A stretch of 46,272 bases of DNA from the NCBI GenBank assembly GCA_003228195.2, contig QGNO01000014.1, forward strand, positions 1-46,272, given 5' to 3'. The notes beneath the pieces are model-generated. The model had not been told where the DNA came from and did no database searches. It worked only from the letters and a program-made list of their open reading frames with translations. The stretch's first letter is position 1; each line of letters opens with the position of its first letter. This DNA is from Chloroflexota bacterium. Its GTDB lineage: Bacteria > Chloroflexota > Dehalococcoidia > Lucifugimonadales > QGNO01. This document shows, piece by piece, positions 17,702 to 26,932 of this stretch. A program made the translations under genes and the position numbers.

Positions 17702-18054
17702 AACGAAAGTCCGAGTAAGTGATGAATTGGTAATAAGAGACCATCAGTTTCGCTCATCGACATGAAACTATTCGACAGTCTACCGAGAGTTAATGGCTGA
17801 GGGTACACCTAATGATCCTGTTGGGCTCCAGCTACCGACCAACCCGTTTCACTTCCCGTTATTTTCTTCTCCTAGCTAACCGGTACAATCGATCTAGCAA
17901 CATCAGGTTAGGCTTTCAAAGCAAGTACACTCCCTCGTTACCCACGAAATTGAGTTTAGCGCAAGGATTTGACCTTTGTAAAGCTACGCAGGTGTTTGAC
18001 CCTACCGTCAACAGAGCTTTATAATCCATTTATCCGTCTTTCTGGGAGCGATCG
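17702..18054. other. Divergent intergenic region between lysS and purF (353 bases)
   Basis: No protein gene or known RNA is recognisable here. The right end holds the purF promoter and ribosome site. Two similar TTGACC hexamers (17969-17974 and 17996-18001) lie 27 bases apart; only the second has a -10 at the right distance. No T-box motif and no purine riboswitch core was seen. Confidence 0.6.
17996..18025 (+). promoter_or_regulatory. Promoter of the purFMH cluster
   Basis: TTGACC (17996-18001), 18 bases, then a perfect TATAAT (18020-18025). The predicted start is near 18032, leaving a leader of about 23 bases that includes GGGAG six bases before the GTG start of purF. Confidence 0.75.
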
Positions 18055-19497
18055 GTGGCGCTATTTTCCAATCCTGATTTCCGAACTGAATCTGATCATG
18101 ACGACTCTCCCCGCGAAAGCTGCGGGGTTATCGGGATATTCCTGCCAGGCACAAACGTAGCCCAAATTGCTTTTTATGGACTTTTTGCTCTTCAGCACAG
18201 GGGCCAAGAAAGCGCTGGCTTAGCCACAGCCACTGGAAAGAAACTCCACAATTACACTGGGATGGGCCTAGTTTCCCAAGCATTTAGGGAGAGTGACTTG
18301 CAACGACTTGAAGGTCACATTGCGATAGGCCACACTCGGTATTCAACTACAGGTTCAAATCGTCTTGAGAATGCTCAACCAATTATTGCCAGAAATGGAG
18401 AGCTGGAAATAGCCCTAGCTCATAACGGCAACGTTATTAACGCAAGGGAGTTACGGGCAGACCTCTTGGAACAGGGAGTCACCTTCTCAACAAGTACTGA
18501 CTCAGAGGTAATCGCGCAAATGTTTGTTCATGCCCCGGGGGAAACCGTAGAAGAAAAAATTACCAACTCAATGCGAAAGCTTCAAGGTGCCTATTCACTT
18601 ACCGTCTTAACTAAAGATACCCTCATAGGAGTTCGCGATCCTCGCGGCGTAAGACCTCTCTGTCTCGGCACTTTGAATGACGGATGGATGATAGCTTCGG
18701 AGTCATGCGCCTTAGATCACTTAGGAGCGACATTCGTGCGCGAAATAGACCCCGGTGAAACTATAATAATCAACGATCATGGACTGCGATCTGTGAAATA
18801 CCCTTGGAAGTTACCTAGTCCCGCCCCATGCGTTTTCGAGTACATCTATTTCGCTAGACCAGACAGCCTATTAGGCGGTCGCTCCAACTACCTTTCACGT
18901 GTTGAAATGGGAAAGCGCCTTGCGAAAGAGCATCCCGTCAACGCAGACATAGTGATAGGAGTACCAGATTCAGCAACTGCTGCCGCAGTAGGATATTCTC
19001 AAGAATCTGGCATTCCTTACAGTGATGGCCTAATCAAGAATAGATACATGGGACGAACGTTTATAGAGCCGGAACAACATATAAGAGAGCTTGGTGTTCA
19101 AATGAAATTCAACACAATTCCCGAGGTGATAAGAGGGAAGCGAGTTGTTATCGTAGACGATAGTATCGTAAGGGGAACTACAACACCACAGGTGATAACC
19201 ATGGTACGAGAGGCAGGAGCCAAGGAAGTGCATATGCGCGTATGTGCTCCTCCTATCCGTTTCCCTTGCCACTTTGGGGTAGATATGGCGACGCGAGGTG
19301 AGTTGCTTGCTGCCAAGCTATCTATTGAAGGAATAAGAAGCTTTATTAACGCGGATAGTTTAGGCTATTTAAGCGTGGAAAAGTTACTCGCATCTGTCGA
19401 CGGAAACAAGAAAAGTTATTGTGCAGCCTGTTTCACCGGTAAATATCCCATGCCTGTTCAATTGGAAATGGATAAACTTGCCTTGGAGCGTTCTTGA
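18055..19497 (+). CDS. purF: Amidophosphoribosyltransferase
   Basis: PurF makes 5-phosphoribosylamine from PRPP and glutamine, the first step of purine synthesis. The 480-residue protein has a 22-residue propeptide before Cys23 (CGVIGIF), the N-terminal nucleophile of the glutaminase domain. LQHRGQESAG and GHTRYST follow. The PRPP-binding loop is VVIVDDSIVRGTTT (about 362-375). Cysteines in CVFEYIYFARPDS, CAPPIRFPCHFG and YCAACF fit the Fe-S-containing Bacillus-type enzyme, which needs propeptide removal. The GTG start is supported by GGGAG. purM begins 3 bases after the stop. Confidence 0.97.
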   Translation: MALFSNPDFRTESDHDDSPRESCGVIGIFLPGTNVAQIAFYGLFALQHRGQESAGLATATGKKLHNYTGMGLVSQAFRESDLQRLEGHIAIGHTRYSTTGSNRLENAQPIIARNGELEIALAHNGNVINARELRADLLEQGVTFSTSTDSEVIAQMFVHAPGETVEEKITNSMRKLQGAYSLTVLTKDTLIGVRDPRGVRPLCLGTLNDGWMIASESCALDHLGATFVREIDPGETIIINDHGLRSVKYPWKLPSPAPCVFEYIYFARPDSLLGGRSNYLSRVEMGKRLAKEHPVNADIVIGVPDSATAAAVGYSQESGIPYSDGLIKNRYMGRTFIEPEQHIRELGVQMKFNTIPEVIRGKRVVIVDDSIVRGTTTPQVITMVREAGAKEVHMRVCAPPIRFPCHFGVDMATRGELLAAKLSIEGIRSFINADSLGYLSVEKLLASVDGNKKSYCAACFTGKYPMPVQLEMDKLALERS

Positions 19498-19500
19498 TCA

Positions 19501-20490
19501 ATGGGTAAAATCACATATCGTGAATCCGGGGTTGATTTCGAGATCGCAAAGCGCACCAAGGACCTGATTGCGCCCCATGCCCGTTCCACGTTGGGCCCAG
19601 AGGTAATAGGGGACTTTGGTCTTTTTGGTGGGCTTTTTCACCTTAATAGTTACGTCGACCCAGTGTTAGTGTCCAGTACCGACGGAGTAGGCACAAAGCT
19701 AAAAATTGCATCTTGGCTAGGTCGATACGACACAATCGGAAAGGATGTAGTCAATCAAAATATTAACGATGTTCTAACCACCGGGGCAAAGCCAATCTTC
19801 TTCCTAGACTATTTAGCGATGGAATCTTTGGTGCCCGAGCAGGTAGAGGAAATAGTTAAAGGAATAGCCGAGGCATGCAATGAAGCAGGTTGTGCTCTTT
19901 TGGGCGGAGAAACATCACAATTATCAGACGTGTTCCGACCAGGTGCCTTCGAGCTTGCTGGTTTCGTAGTTGGTGCTGTAGAAAGGTCCAAGCTAATTAA
20001 CCCAAAGAGTGTTTCCAAAGGCGATGTTTTGATCGGGTTGCCTTCTAGCGGACTTCATACCAACGGCTACTCTTTGGTCAGGGCTGTTTTTGGGCTAGAA
20101 AATGACCAGTCTCCCTTATTTACATATTGGGACGAATTAGGTTGTACCCTTGGCGAATCCTTGTTGACCCCTCATCGAAGTTACTGGCCATTGGTAGAGC
20201 CCGTACTAACTTCGGTAAAATCCATTGCGCATGTGACTGGCAGTGGAATAATTGAAAATCTTGAGCGCGTCATGCCAAAAGGAGTAATCCCACAAATAGA
20301 CTGGTCGTCTTGGACAACACCACCTATTTTTCAAACTATCCAAGATTCGGGAGATGTAGAGATTGATGAAATGCGCAAGGTGTTCAACATGGGTGTAGGC
20401 CTTATCCTCGTATGTGATCCTACGCAAGCCAGAGATATCACCGGAATGCTTTCAGATTCTTGGATTTTGGGGGAGATCGCCAGTACATAG
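19501..20490 (+). CDS. purM: Phosphoribosylformylglycinamidine cyclo-ligase
   Basis: PurM (AIR synthetase) closes the imidazole ring using ATP. The 329-residue protein starts MGKITYRESGVDFE and contains the family landmarks STDGVGTKLKIA, DVVNQNINDVLTTGAKPIFFLDY, LLGGETSQ and GLPSSGLHTNGYSLVR. FNMGVGLILV lies near the C-terminus. It lies 3 bases after purF with no promoter between, so the two are cotranscribed. It is slightly shorter than the common ~345 residues. Confidence 0.97.
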   Translation: MGKITYRESGVDFEIAKRTKDLIAPHARSTLGPEVIGDFGLFGGLFHLNSYVDPVLVSSTDGVGTKLKIASWLGRYDTIGKDVVNQNINDVLTTGAKPIFFLDYLAMESLVPEQVEEIVKGIAEACNEAGCALLGGETSQLSDVFRPGAFELAGFVVGAVERSKLINPKSVSKGDVLIGLPSSGLHTNGYSLVRAVFGLENDQSPLFTYWDELGCTLGESLLTPHRSYWPLVEPVLTSVKSIAHVTGSGIIENLERVMPKGVIPQIDWSSWTTPPIFQTIQDSGDVEIDEMRKVFNMGVGLILVCDPTQARDITGMLSDSWILGEIAST

Positions 20491-20556
20491 ATAGCGTTTC
20501 AATCCGCCAAACTGTGTTCAAAATCGTCCTAAATTCTTGTCTTTGGAAGTGAACCA

Positions 20557-22119
20557 TTGAAAGCACTACTTAGTGTATTTGATAAGACCGGCGTCGCAGA
20601 TTTTGCCAGAGTCCTACACGATCTGAAATACGAACTTGTTAGTACTGGGGGAACTCACAGCGAGCTTGCTAACGCCAAAATCCCAGTTCAGCAGATTTCT
20701 ACTATTACTGGCTTCCCAGAAATGCTCGGTGGCCGCGTTAAAACACTGCATCCAAACATCCATGGAGGTATTCTCGCACGAAGGACTATCCCTAAAGATG
20801 TAACTGAATTGGCCGAGCACGGAATTGACCCCATAGACGTTGTGGTGGGTAACCTCTACCCGTTTCGCGAGGTGTCCAGCAAAAAAGGGTCGGAGCTTGA
20901 TGAGGTTCTTGAAAACATTGATATAGGCGGCCCAACTCTACTACGCGCAGCAGCTAAAAACTTCCCAAGCGTCATAGTGATAGTCGACCCTAGTGATTAC
21001 GGTTGGATTGCAGAGAAAATTGGCGGTACTGGGCTGTCGATTGAGGATCGAAAAAGCTTAGCCCATAAGGCCTTTCAACATGTGGCTCTATATGACACCG
21101 CAATATCACATTATCTTTCTGATGACCCTGTCGGCACATATCCCAACGAGTTAACCATAGGTCTGAATAAACGGTTGGATTTACGATACGGTGAAAATCC
21201 TCATCAAAAAAGCGCACTCTACATCTTCGATTCGGAAGTGATTGATGGCATCGGCAGCTTCACGCAACATCATGGGAAAGACCTCTCTTTTGTAAACGTT
21301 TTGGACGCAGACGCAGCCTTTAACCTAGTTTCAGACTTTAAAGAGCCAGCAATAGCCATCATAAAACACACTAATCCCTGCTGCTTCGCGACTGGCAATA
21401 TGGCTATTGCAACCCTATATGAGATGGCCCTATCTAAAGGCGATGCCATTTCAGCCTACGGTGGTATCATTGCAACAAATCGCCCGATTGACATGGCTTA
21501 CTCAAAAACACTACGACAAACGCTGAGTCCGATTACCGGAACACGGATGTTCTACGAAATAATAATGGCTCCGGATGCAGAAAATCCAGCCTTAGACCAC
21601 CTGAAAAGAAAATCAAAGGACCTCAGAATCCTAACGGCCAACTTGCCATCACCATCAGGCACCTACAGAGAAATCCAAACTGTCCGAGGAGGCGCCCTGC
21701 TACAACAGTCGGATTCAACTGTATCAACCGAGACCGATTTCCATATCGTCACCAAAAAGCATCCTTCAGAATCTGAGATCAGAGATCTCCGTATCGCATG
21801 GACTTTATGCAAGCACGTTAAATCAAACGCGATAACCATGGTAAAAGATCAGGTCCTCATAGGCATGGGGGCCGGGCAGCCAAACAGAGTCACAAGCATC
21901 AGGCTGGCAGCACATTTTGCAGGTGATGCATCTAACGGAGCAGTGTTAGCATCTGATGCTTTATTTCCATTTGATGACAACGTTAATGAAGCGGCGTCTG
22001 CCGGAATAACCGCGATAGTCCAGCCGGGTGGGTCAATAAGAGACAAAGAAATCATAGAGACAGCCGACAATCTGGGAATAGCTATGGCATTTACAGGAAC
22101 CAGGCACTTCCTCCACTAG
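20557..22119 (+). CDS. purH: Bifunctional AICAR transformylase / IMP cyclohydrolase
   Basis: PurH carries out the last two steps to IMP. The 520-residue protein has an N-terminal IMP cyclohydrolase domain (LLSVFDKTGV, STGGT, GGRVKTLHPNIHGGIL; about 1-190). The AICAR transformylase domain has DLRYGENPHQKSALY, IIKHTNPCCFATG, SAYGGIIATNRPID and GMGAGQPNRV. It ends IAMAFTGTRHFLH. The start is a TTG preceded by GGAAG. The 66-base gap after purM shows no terminator, so purF-M-H probably form one operon. Confidence 0.96.
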   Translation: MKALLSVFDKTGVADFARVLHDLKYELVSTGGTHSELANAKIPVQQISTITGFPEMLGGRVKTLHPNIHGGILARRTIPKDVTELAEHGIDPIDVVVGNLYPFREVSSKKGSELDEVLENIDIGGPTLLRAAAKNFPSVIVIVDPSDYGWIAEKIGGTGLSIEDRKSLAHKAFQHVALYDTAISHYLSDDPVGTYPNELTIGLNKRLDLRYGENPHQKSALYIFDSEVIDGIGSFTQHHGKDLSFVNVLDADAAFNLVSDFKEPAIAIIKHTNPCCFATGNMAIATLYEMALSKGDAISAYGGIIATNRPIDMAYSKTLRQTLSPITGTRMFYEIIMAPDAENPALDHLKRKSKDLRILTANLPSPSGTYREIQTVRGGALLQQSDSTVSTETDFHIVTKKHPSESEIRDLRIAWTLCKHVKSNAITMVKDQVLIGMGAGQPNRVTSIRLAAHFAGDASNGAVLASDALFPFDDNVNEAASAGITAIVQPGGSIRDKEIIETADNLGIAMAFTGTRHFLH

Positions 22120-22143
22120 AGATTCCGATGACCCTTTCTAGTG
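22114..22143 (+). terminator. Possible terminator after purH
   Basis: The inverted repeat CACTAGA/TCTAGTG has a 16-base loop. It begins inside the purH stop region and is followed by AATTTTATTCT. The stem is 7 bp and AT-rich, so support is modest. Confidence 0.35.
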
Positions 22144-22188
22144 AATTTTATTCTCCCCCCCCCTGGTTTCTTGCTCCGGTTTCAGCAC

Positions 22189-22218
22189 TTGATCATTGAT
22201 GACGGACACTTTGATAGT
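22189..22218 (+). promoter_or_regulatory. Candidate recN promoter
   Basis: TTGATC (22189-22194), 18 bases, then GATAGT (22213-22218). An alternative is TTGACA at 22233-22238 with a poor -10. Either could serve recN at 22273. Confidence 0.3.
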
Positions 22219-22272
22219 AGCATTGGTTAAAATTGACATTCTGCAAAACAGCTCAAAAAGTAAAGCGGTCTT

Positions 22273-24027
22273 ATGCTTAAATTTCTAACAATCACTAACT
22301 TTGCTACCATTGACCACATTGAGTTAGATCTAGCTAAGGGGCTCAATGTGCTCACTGGGGAAACAGGATCTGGCAAGTCCATTATAGTGGACGCCATCAA
22401 CCTACTGATGGGAGGACGCGCGAATACTGCGAGTGTCAGATTCGGTGCAAGTCATTCAATTGTAGAAGGCATATTTCATGTCAACAATACTGCAATAGAT
22501 GCTATAAACACGATATTGATCGACCCCGAACTGTGTCTAGACCATGAAGACAGGTCCCTAATCTTGTCACGAAGGATTAGCATAGACGGGCCCAGTATTT
22601 GCCGGATTAACGGTAGAATTGTTACTCGTCGTTTGCTCAGTGAAATCGCCGAATCACTCGTAGATATACACAACCAAGGCGAACACCTGTCACTTTTGAG
22701 AGTAAAAGAACATGTCAATTTTCTAGACCATTATGCAGGTATATCCGACAACAGAAACCAGTTATCCTTAGCGATCGCCAGCCTGAGATCTCTACAACAT
22801 CAATTGAGTGAACTTTATACTGATGAGACCGAGCGCCTCCGAACTATTGAAAGCCTTAGTAATGAGGTTGCCGAGATTGATAATGCCAGACTGCAGTTGG
22901 ATGAAGACGAAGCATTGAGCAAAGAGCGGCGAATTGTTGCCAATCAAGAACAGCTCATAACATCCTTATCTAACGCATATTCAGCCCTCCACGACAAAGA
23001 AGCAGAAAGTAAATCCGCTGGTGACATGGTAGGACTGGCAGCCAACTCACTCCATCAAATTGAATTCTTAGATGAACACTTAAAAAGCTTCAGGGAAATT
23101 GCAGAAGATATATCTATCAAGTTGGCAGATTTGGCAATGTCCTTAAGAAGCTATTTGGATGGCCTCCAATATACTCCCGGTCGTTTACAGGAAATAGAGG
23201 AGCGCCTGGATGTAATATTGTTACTGAAGCGTAAGTACGGTCCAACTGTTCAACAAATACTCGAATACAGGGAACATGCAGCAGCGCGCTTGGAAGCAAT
23301 ATCTGAACAAGGAGAAAAGGTTTCAGAATTATATGAGCAGCAGTCACAAAGCGAAGCAGATATAGGACGCCTAGCGTCAAAGTTGTCGGCTGCCCGAAGT
23401 GCCGCTACCGAAAAGTTGGTAAATTCGGTCGAGGCTGAATTATCTCAGCTAGCCATGGATCGTACGAAAATACAGGTCAGTATTTCACAGAGCGCCTCCG
23501 ATGAAGGCATACCTATAAACGGACAAAGGTACTCTTTCGACTATACTGGAATAGACCAAGTTGAGTTCCTAATATCACCAAATTCCGGGGAACCTCTAAA
23601 ACCACTAGCAACGATTGCTTCTGGTGGAGAAAGTTCCAGAATAATGCTGGCGCTCAAGGTTACTCTATCCGAAATTGATAAAGTCCCCACATTGATTTTC
23701 GATGAAATAGATAGCGGAATAGGGGGGCGTGTGGGAAATACAGTAGGAGGGAAACTTAGCAACTTATCCCAAGGTCGTCAGGTTCTCTGTGTGACTCATT
23801 TACCACAAATTGCCAGCTTTGCTGATCACCATATTCAAGTTACAAAAGTATTTAAAAACGGCCGTACTATCACTATGACGAAAGTCTTATCAACCTTACA
23901 GCGAATCGAAGAGATCACCGAAATGCTGGGGCACGTTTCAGAGGCAAGTCGCCAAAATGCAAAGGACCTTTTACGGTCATCCGCTGATTATAAAAAGCTG
24001 AATAAGTTTCAGATTGAGAAACCCTGA
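22273..24027 (+). CDS. recN: DNA repair protein RecN
   Basis: RecN is an SMC-like ATPase acting at double-strand breaks. The 584-residue protein has the N-terminal Walker A (TGETGSGKS, about 28-36) and an arm of two coiled coils (about 150-370) around a short hinge. The C-terminal half of the ATPase has the signature SGGESSRIMLALK, Walker B LIFDEIDSGIGGR and the H-loop CVTHLPQIASFADHH. The length is normal. No SOS box was recognised upstream. Confidence 0.97.
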   Translation: MLKFLTITNFATIDHIELDLAKGLNVLTGETGSGKSIIVDAINLLMGGRANTASVRFGASHSIVEGIFHVNNTAIDAINTILIDPELCLDHEDRSLILSRRISIDGPSICRINGRIVTRRLLSEIAESLVDIHNQGEHLSLLRVKEHVNFLDHYAGISDNRNQLSLAIASLRSLQHQLSELYTDETERLRTIESLSNEVAEIDNARLQLDEDEALSKERRIVANQEQLITSLSNAYSALHDKEAESKSAGDMVGLAANSLHQIEFLDEHLKSFREIAEDISIKLADLAMSLRSYLDGLQYTPGRLQEIEERLDVILLLKRKYGPTVQQILEYREHAAARLEAISEQGEKVSELYEQQSQSEADIGRLASKLSAARSAATEKLVNSVEAELSQLAMDRTKIQVSISQSASDEGIPINGQRYSFDYTGIDQVEFLISPNSGEPLKPLATIASGGESSRIMLALKVTLSEIDKVPTLIFDEIDSGIGGRVGNTVGGKLSNLSQGRQVLCVTHLPQIASFADHHIQVTKVFKNGRTITMTKVLSTLQRIEEITEMLGHVSEASRQNAKDLLRSSADYKKLNKFQIEKP

Positions 24028-24056
24028 TTGTTATCTCTATGATGGCTAATCAGCCT

Positions 24057-24086
24057 TTGACACCCGTGTCTGGCGAATGCTATAGT
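24057..24086 (+). promoter_or_regulatory. Strong promoter upstream of the CNNM-tilS pair
   Basis: Consensus TTGACA (24057-24062), 18 bases, then TATAGT (24081-24086), preceded by TGC as in an extended -10. The predicted start is near 24093. Confidence 0.75.
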
Positions 24087-24092
24087 CACCAT

Positions 24093-24185
24093 TACCAGAA
24101 GGCGCGAACTGCGGGTTGCAGTCCACTATATAAATGTTTAACAAAAGGAACCCCTTAGCGAATTAAGGGGTTCCTTTTGTTTTTC
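24093..24185 (+). ncRNA. Predicted ~93-nt leader or small RNA (attenuator candidate)
   Basis: The predicted transcript between the promoter at 24057-24086 and the terminator at 24140-24185. It contains a small hairpin, ACTGC/GCAGT (24108-24122), with loop GGGTT. That loop can pair with AACCC (24149-24153) in the 5' arm of the terminator, a possible antiterminator or pseudoknot contact. No conserved riboswitch core (M-box, yybP-ykoY) was recognised. It may be a regulatory leader of the CNNM gene or a stand-alone small RNA. Confidence 0.45.
24140..24185 (+). terminator. Very strong intrinsic terminator in the CNNM leader
   Basis: An 18-bp perfect stem (arms 24140-24157 and 24164-24181) with a 6-base loop and a T-rich tail. 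It lies only about 12 bases before the start codon at 24197, and its A-rich 5' arm makes it potentially bidirectional. It terminates recN read-through and should also block transcription into the CNNM gene unless relieved. Confidence 0.92.
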
Positions 24186-24196
24186 ATAGGAGCACA

Positions 24197-25483
24197 ATGA
24201 ATACAGCTGAGTTTGTTTGGTTGTCAATTATGGTTGTTATGCTGTTGTTATCAGCGTTTTTCTCTGGTTCTGAGGCGGCGTTCCTATCACTCCAGAAAAC
24301 TAGGCTCGCATTTCTGGTACGCAATAAGGTCCGAGGCGCGGAAAACGTTGCTAGAATTGCGGCCAGCCCCGAAAAACTTCTCCCGACCGTCCTTACAGGC
24401 AATAACTTAACCAACACGGCTGCCGCAGCACTTGGAACATCTCTAATAGCGACTAGGCTAAGCCCTAGCCAAAGTGTAATCGTTTCTACCGTAGTAATTA
24501 CAATCCTTCTCCTAATTTTTTCTGAGACCATACCTAAAACTTTCGCAGCCAGAAACGCTGAACGGTTTGCCTTTATTGCTGTAAAGCCTCTGGAATGGGT
24601 AGGCAAAATACTCTTTCCTTCTGTCTGGCTACTTGAAAGATTGGCCCGTTTGGTTGGGAAATTATTCGGAGTATCTGCAGACAATATGTTCGCTGGAGAA
24701 GAAATACGAGCTCTGATAATGGCTGGGCGTGAATCTGGAGAAGTCGATCAGCCCCAAGCGGAAATGCTCGAGCAGGTTTTTCGATTTTTCGGGCAAAAAC
24801 AGCTACGTGAAGTCATGACTCCCAGAACAGAAATCGTAGCATTGGAAAAATTCTCCTCTCTTAACGACTTCCTTTCGGTCTATAGCAAACATTCTCACAC
24901 GAGATTTCCCATATACGAAGGAAGCTTAGACAACGTAATAGGCACGCTCTCAGTCAAAGATGTGGTTGGAGCCATGTCTAACAACAATCTAAAGCCAAAC
25001 TACGATGTAACCCAGCTGGTTAGAGATGCTTACTTTGTTCCGGAAACCAAATTAGTAAGTAGCATTTTCCCCGAACTGCGCCAGTCTCCCTTTCAAATTA
25101 TAATGGTTGCCGACGAGTTTGGGGGAGTAGCCGGCTTGGTGACTCTTAAGCAACTCATTGAGGAAATTGTCGGAAGAGTAGGAGAAGAGGGACAGGAGCC
25201 AGAGGAAGACTACCAGGCTATAGATGCTAACACCTACCAAGTTGAAGGTGGAATGGACATAAATGAAGCCAACGAAAGAATCGGCCTTGCCATACCGGAG
25301 GGAGAATATGAAACCGTGGCAGGCTTTATTCTAAGCCAACTAGGGCGAATACCAGTTCAGCATGAACGACTCTTACACAAAGGGTTCATTCTGGAAATCA
25401 CAGAAATGGGCGGAGTAAGAATAGCGCAAGTGAAGGTAACTAGAGTGGCAAAAGTTGAAGATAACCCACAGGGTCCTCAATAA
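24197..25483 (+). CDS. CNNM/CBS-domain transporter-like protein (HlyC/CorC family)
   Basis: The 428-residue protein starts with a DUF21/CNNM transmembrane domain (about 1-190; FSGSEAAFLSLQ, GNNLTNTAAAALGT, FSETIPKTFAARN). Two CBS domains follow (about 205-325; REVMTPRTEIVAL.., VADEFGGVAGLVTLKQLIEEIVG). A CorC_HlyC domain (about 340-420) ends it. Relatives are linked to Mg2+ efflux and homeostasis; the 'hemolysin' label is historical. AGGAG sits 5 bases before the ATG. The gene lies just after a strong terminator and abuts tilS without a gap. Confidence 0.93.
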   Translation: MNTAEFVWLSIMVVMLLLSAFFSGSEAAFLSLQKTRLAFLVRNKVRGAENVARIAASPEKLLPTVLTGNNLTNTAAAALGTSLIATRLSPSQSVIVSTVVITILLLIFSETIPKTFAARNAERFAFIAVKPLEWVGKILFPSVWLLERLARLVGKLFGVSADNMFAGEEIRALIMAGRESGEVDQPQAEMLEQVFRFFGQKQLREVMTPRTEIVALEKFSSLNDFLSVYSKHSHTRFPIYEGSLDNVIGTLSVKDVVGAMSNNNLKPNYDVTQLVRDAYFVPETKLVSSIFPELRQSPFQIIMVADEFGGVAGLVTLKQLIEEIVGRVGEEGQEPEEDYQAIDANTYQVEGGMDINEANERIGLAIPEGEYETVAGFILSQLGRIPVQHERLLHKGFILEITEMGGVRIAQVKVTRVAKVEDNPQGPQ

Positions 25484-26932
25484 GTGGCCTCGAGATATAT
25501 TAACAAAACCGTAAAGGAAACCTTAGAGACTGGCGGTCTACTGAATTCCGACAAGATCGTCCTTGCAGGTGTCTCAGGAGGTGCCGATTCACTCGCACTA
25601 TTGTTGTCACTCCACTCCCTTGCCGCCAAATACCATTTCTGCCTTTACGCAGGTCACCTAAATCACTCATTACGTGGAGAAGAATCAGATGCAGATTCCG
25701 ATTTTGTCACAAAAGTGTGCAAAGACTTAAATGTCCGCTTATTCAAGAAAAAAGTGGACGTAGTCGCTTTTCAGAAGCAACACAGCCTCTCCTTAGAAGA
25801 AGCGGCTCGCTTAGCAAGGCTCAAATTTCTCAGCAGCGTTTCGAAGGATGTTGGAGGGTCAGCCATGGCACTAGGGCACACCTCTGATGATCAGGCAGAA
25901 ACCGTACTTCTCAACATGATTAGAGGGACTGGTGTTCGTGGACTCCGCGCAATGACAGCTATATCTAATTGGAGCATATCCCAAACAGAACATTTGCGAA
26001 TTATTCGGCCATTACTGAAGGTCAGCCACAAAGAAACAGAGGCCTACTGCACAGAGCTTGGTATAACTCCAAGACTAGATTCATCTAACTTCGATGAAGC
26101 TTTTACGCGAAACCGTATTAGGCACAAGCTAATACCTAAATTGGCCACGTTCAATCCTTCGATAAAAAGAACCTTGTCTAGACTCGCCCTGGCTGCAACT
26201 AATGATATCGCATATATAGATCAACAAGTTTCAGTCATCTGGCCCTTAATCGCTACTTTCGAGTTAAACGGCGTCAAGATCAAACGCCTCGATTTCAATA
26301 ATCAACATCCGTCCATTCAATCCCATTTATTGCATAGGGCATACATGCTGTTGGCGGGTGATTCCTTATATCTAAATTCGCAGCAGATAGGTGCCATGAA
26401 GTCGCTTACTAGCAAGGGGGCTGGTCGCTCTTTCTCTCTACCTCGTGGATTTGACTTCCTTACCACTTATGACCACATCTCGATCGCTAAGAAGGATCCA
26501 TCTCAAGAGCAACATGAATTTGTAGAAATTTCACTGTCGGTTCCTGGAAAAACCGAGTTCCGTGATTGGGAAGTCAGCATCATCACTGACCATCATGGTC
26601 ATCAACTATCCAATCTAAGCCAACCCGATCGTTACCACTCCTATATGAGCCACGAGACATTAGGAAACGTATTGACAGTACGTAGCCGACTTCCAGGTGA
26701 CCGCTTTAATCCCCTAGGATTCAATTCAGAAAAGAAACTTAAAGAGTTCATGATTAAAAATCACGTTCCACGTCACGATAGGGATGCCGTCCCTCTATTA
26801 ATATCCAGAGGGCGCATAGCCTGGGTCGTCGGTCATAGGATTGCTAATTGGGCAAAAGTAACGGCAGAAACTGAAACCATATTGAAAGTCAGTTTCCGCA
26901 AACTCTCGGGGAGTCATGATAACGCTTTTTAA
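25484..26932 (+). CDS. tilS: tRNA(Ile)-lysidine synthetase
   Basis: TilS modifies C34 of the CAU-anticodon tRNA-Ile to lysidine, so that it reads AUA. The 482-residue protein has the PP-loop SGGADS (31-36), then HLNHSLRGEESDADSDFV, ALGHTSDDQAETVLLNMIRGTG and NxRNxIRHKLIP-like NRIRHKLIPKL. The C-terminal TilS domain includes VRSRLPGDRFNPLG..KLKEFM. The GTG start directly follows the CNNM stop, so the genes are translationally adjacent. The 3' end overlaps the convergent glycosyltransferase gene by 4 bases. Confidence 0.96.
   Translation: MASRYINKTVKETLETGGLLNSDKIVLAGVSGGADSLALLLSLHSLAAKYHFCLYAGHLNHSLRGEESDADSDFVTKVCKDLNVRLFKKKVDVVAFQKQHSLSLEEAARLARLKFLSSVSKDVGGSAMALGHTSDDQAETVLLNMIRGTGVRGLRAMTAISNWSISQTEHLRIIRPLLKVSHKETEAYCTELGITPRLDSSNFDEAFTRNRIRHKLIPKLATFNPSIKRTLSRLALAATNDIAYIDQQVSVIWPLIATFELNGVKIKRLDFNNQHPSIQSHLLHRAYMLLAGDSLYLNSQQIGAMKSLTSKGAGRSFSLPRGFDFLTTYDHISIAKKDPSQEQHEFVEISLSVPGKTEFRDWEVSIITDHHGHQLSNLSQPDRYHSYMSHETLGNVLTVRSRLPGDRFNPLGFNSEKKLKEFMIKNHVPRHDRDAVPLLISRGRIAWVVGHRIANWAKVTAETETILKVSFRKLSGSHDNAF

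Noticed and set aside
17702-18054. T-box for lysS or purine riboswitch for purF
   Set aside because: No T-box sequence was seen, and the purF leader predicted from its promoter is only about 23 bases.
24093-24185. Known riboswitch class (M-box, yybP-ykoY) in the CNNM leader
   Set aside because: The leader is too short for an M-box, and no conserved core of either class was recognised.
24184-24684. 166-residue minus-strand open frame
   Set aside because: It is antisense to the CNNM membrane domain, with no family match.
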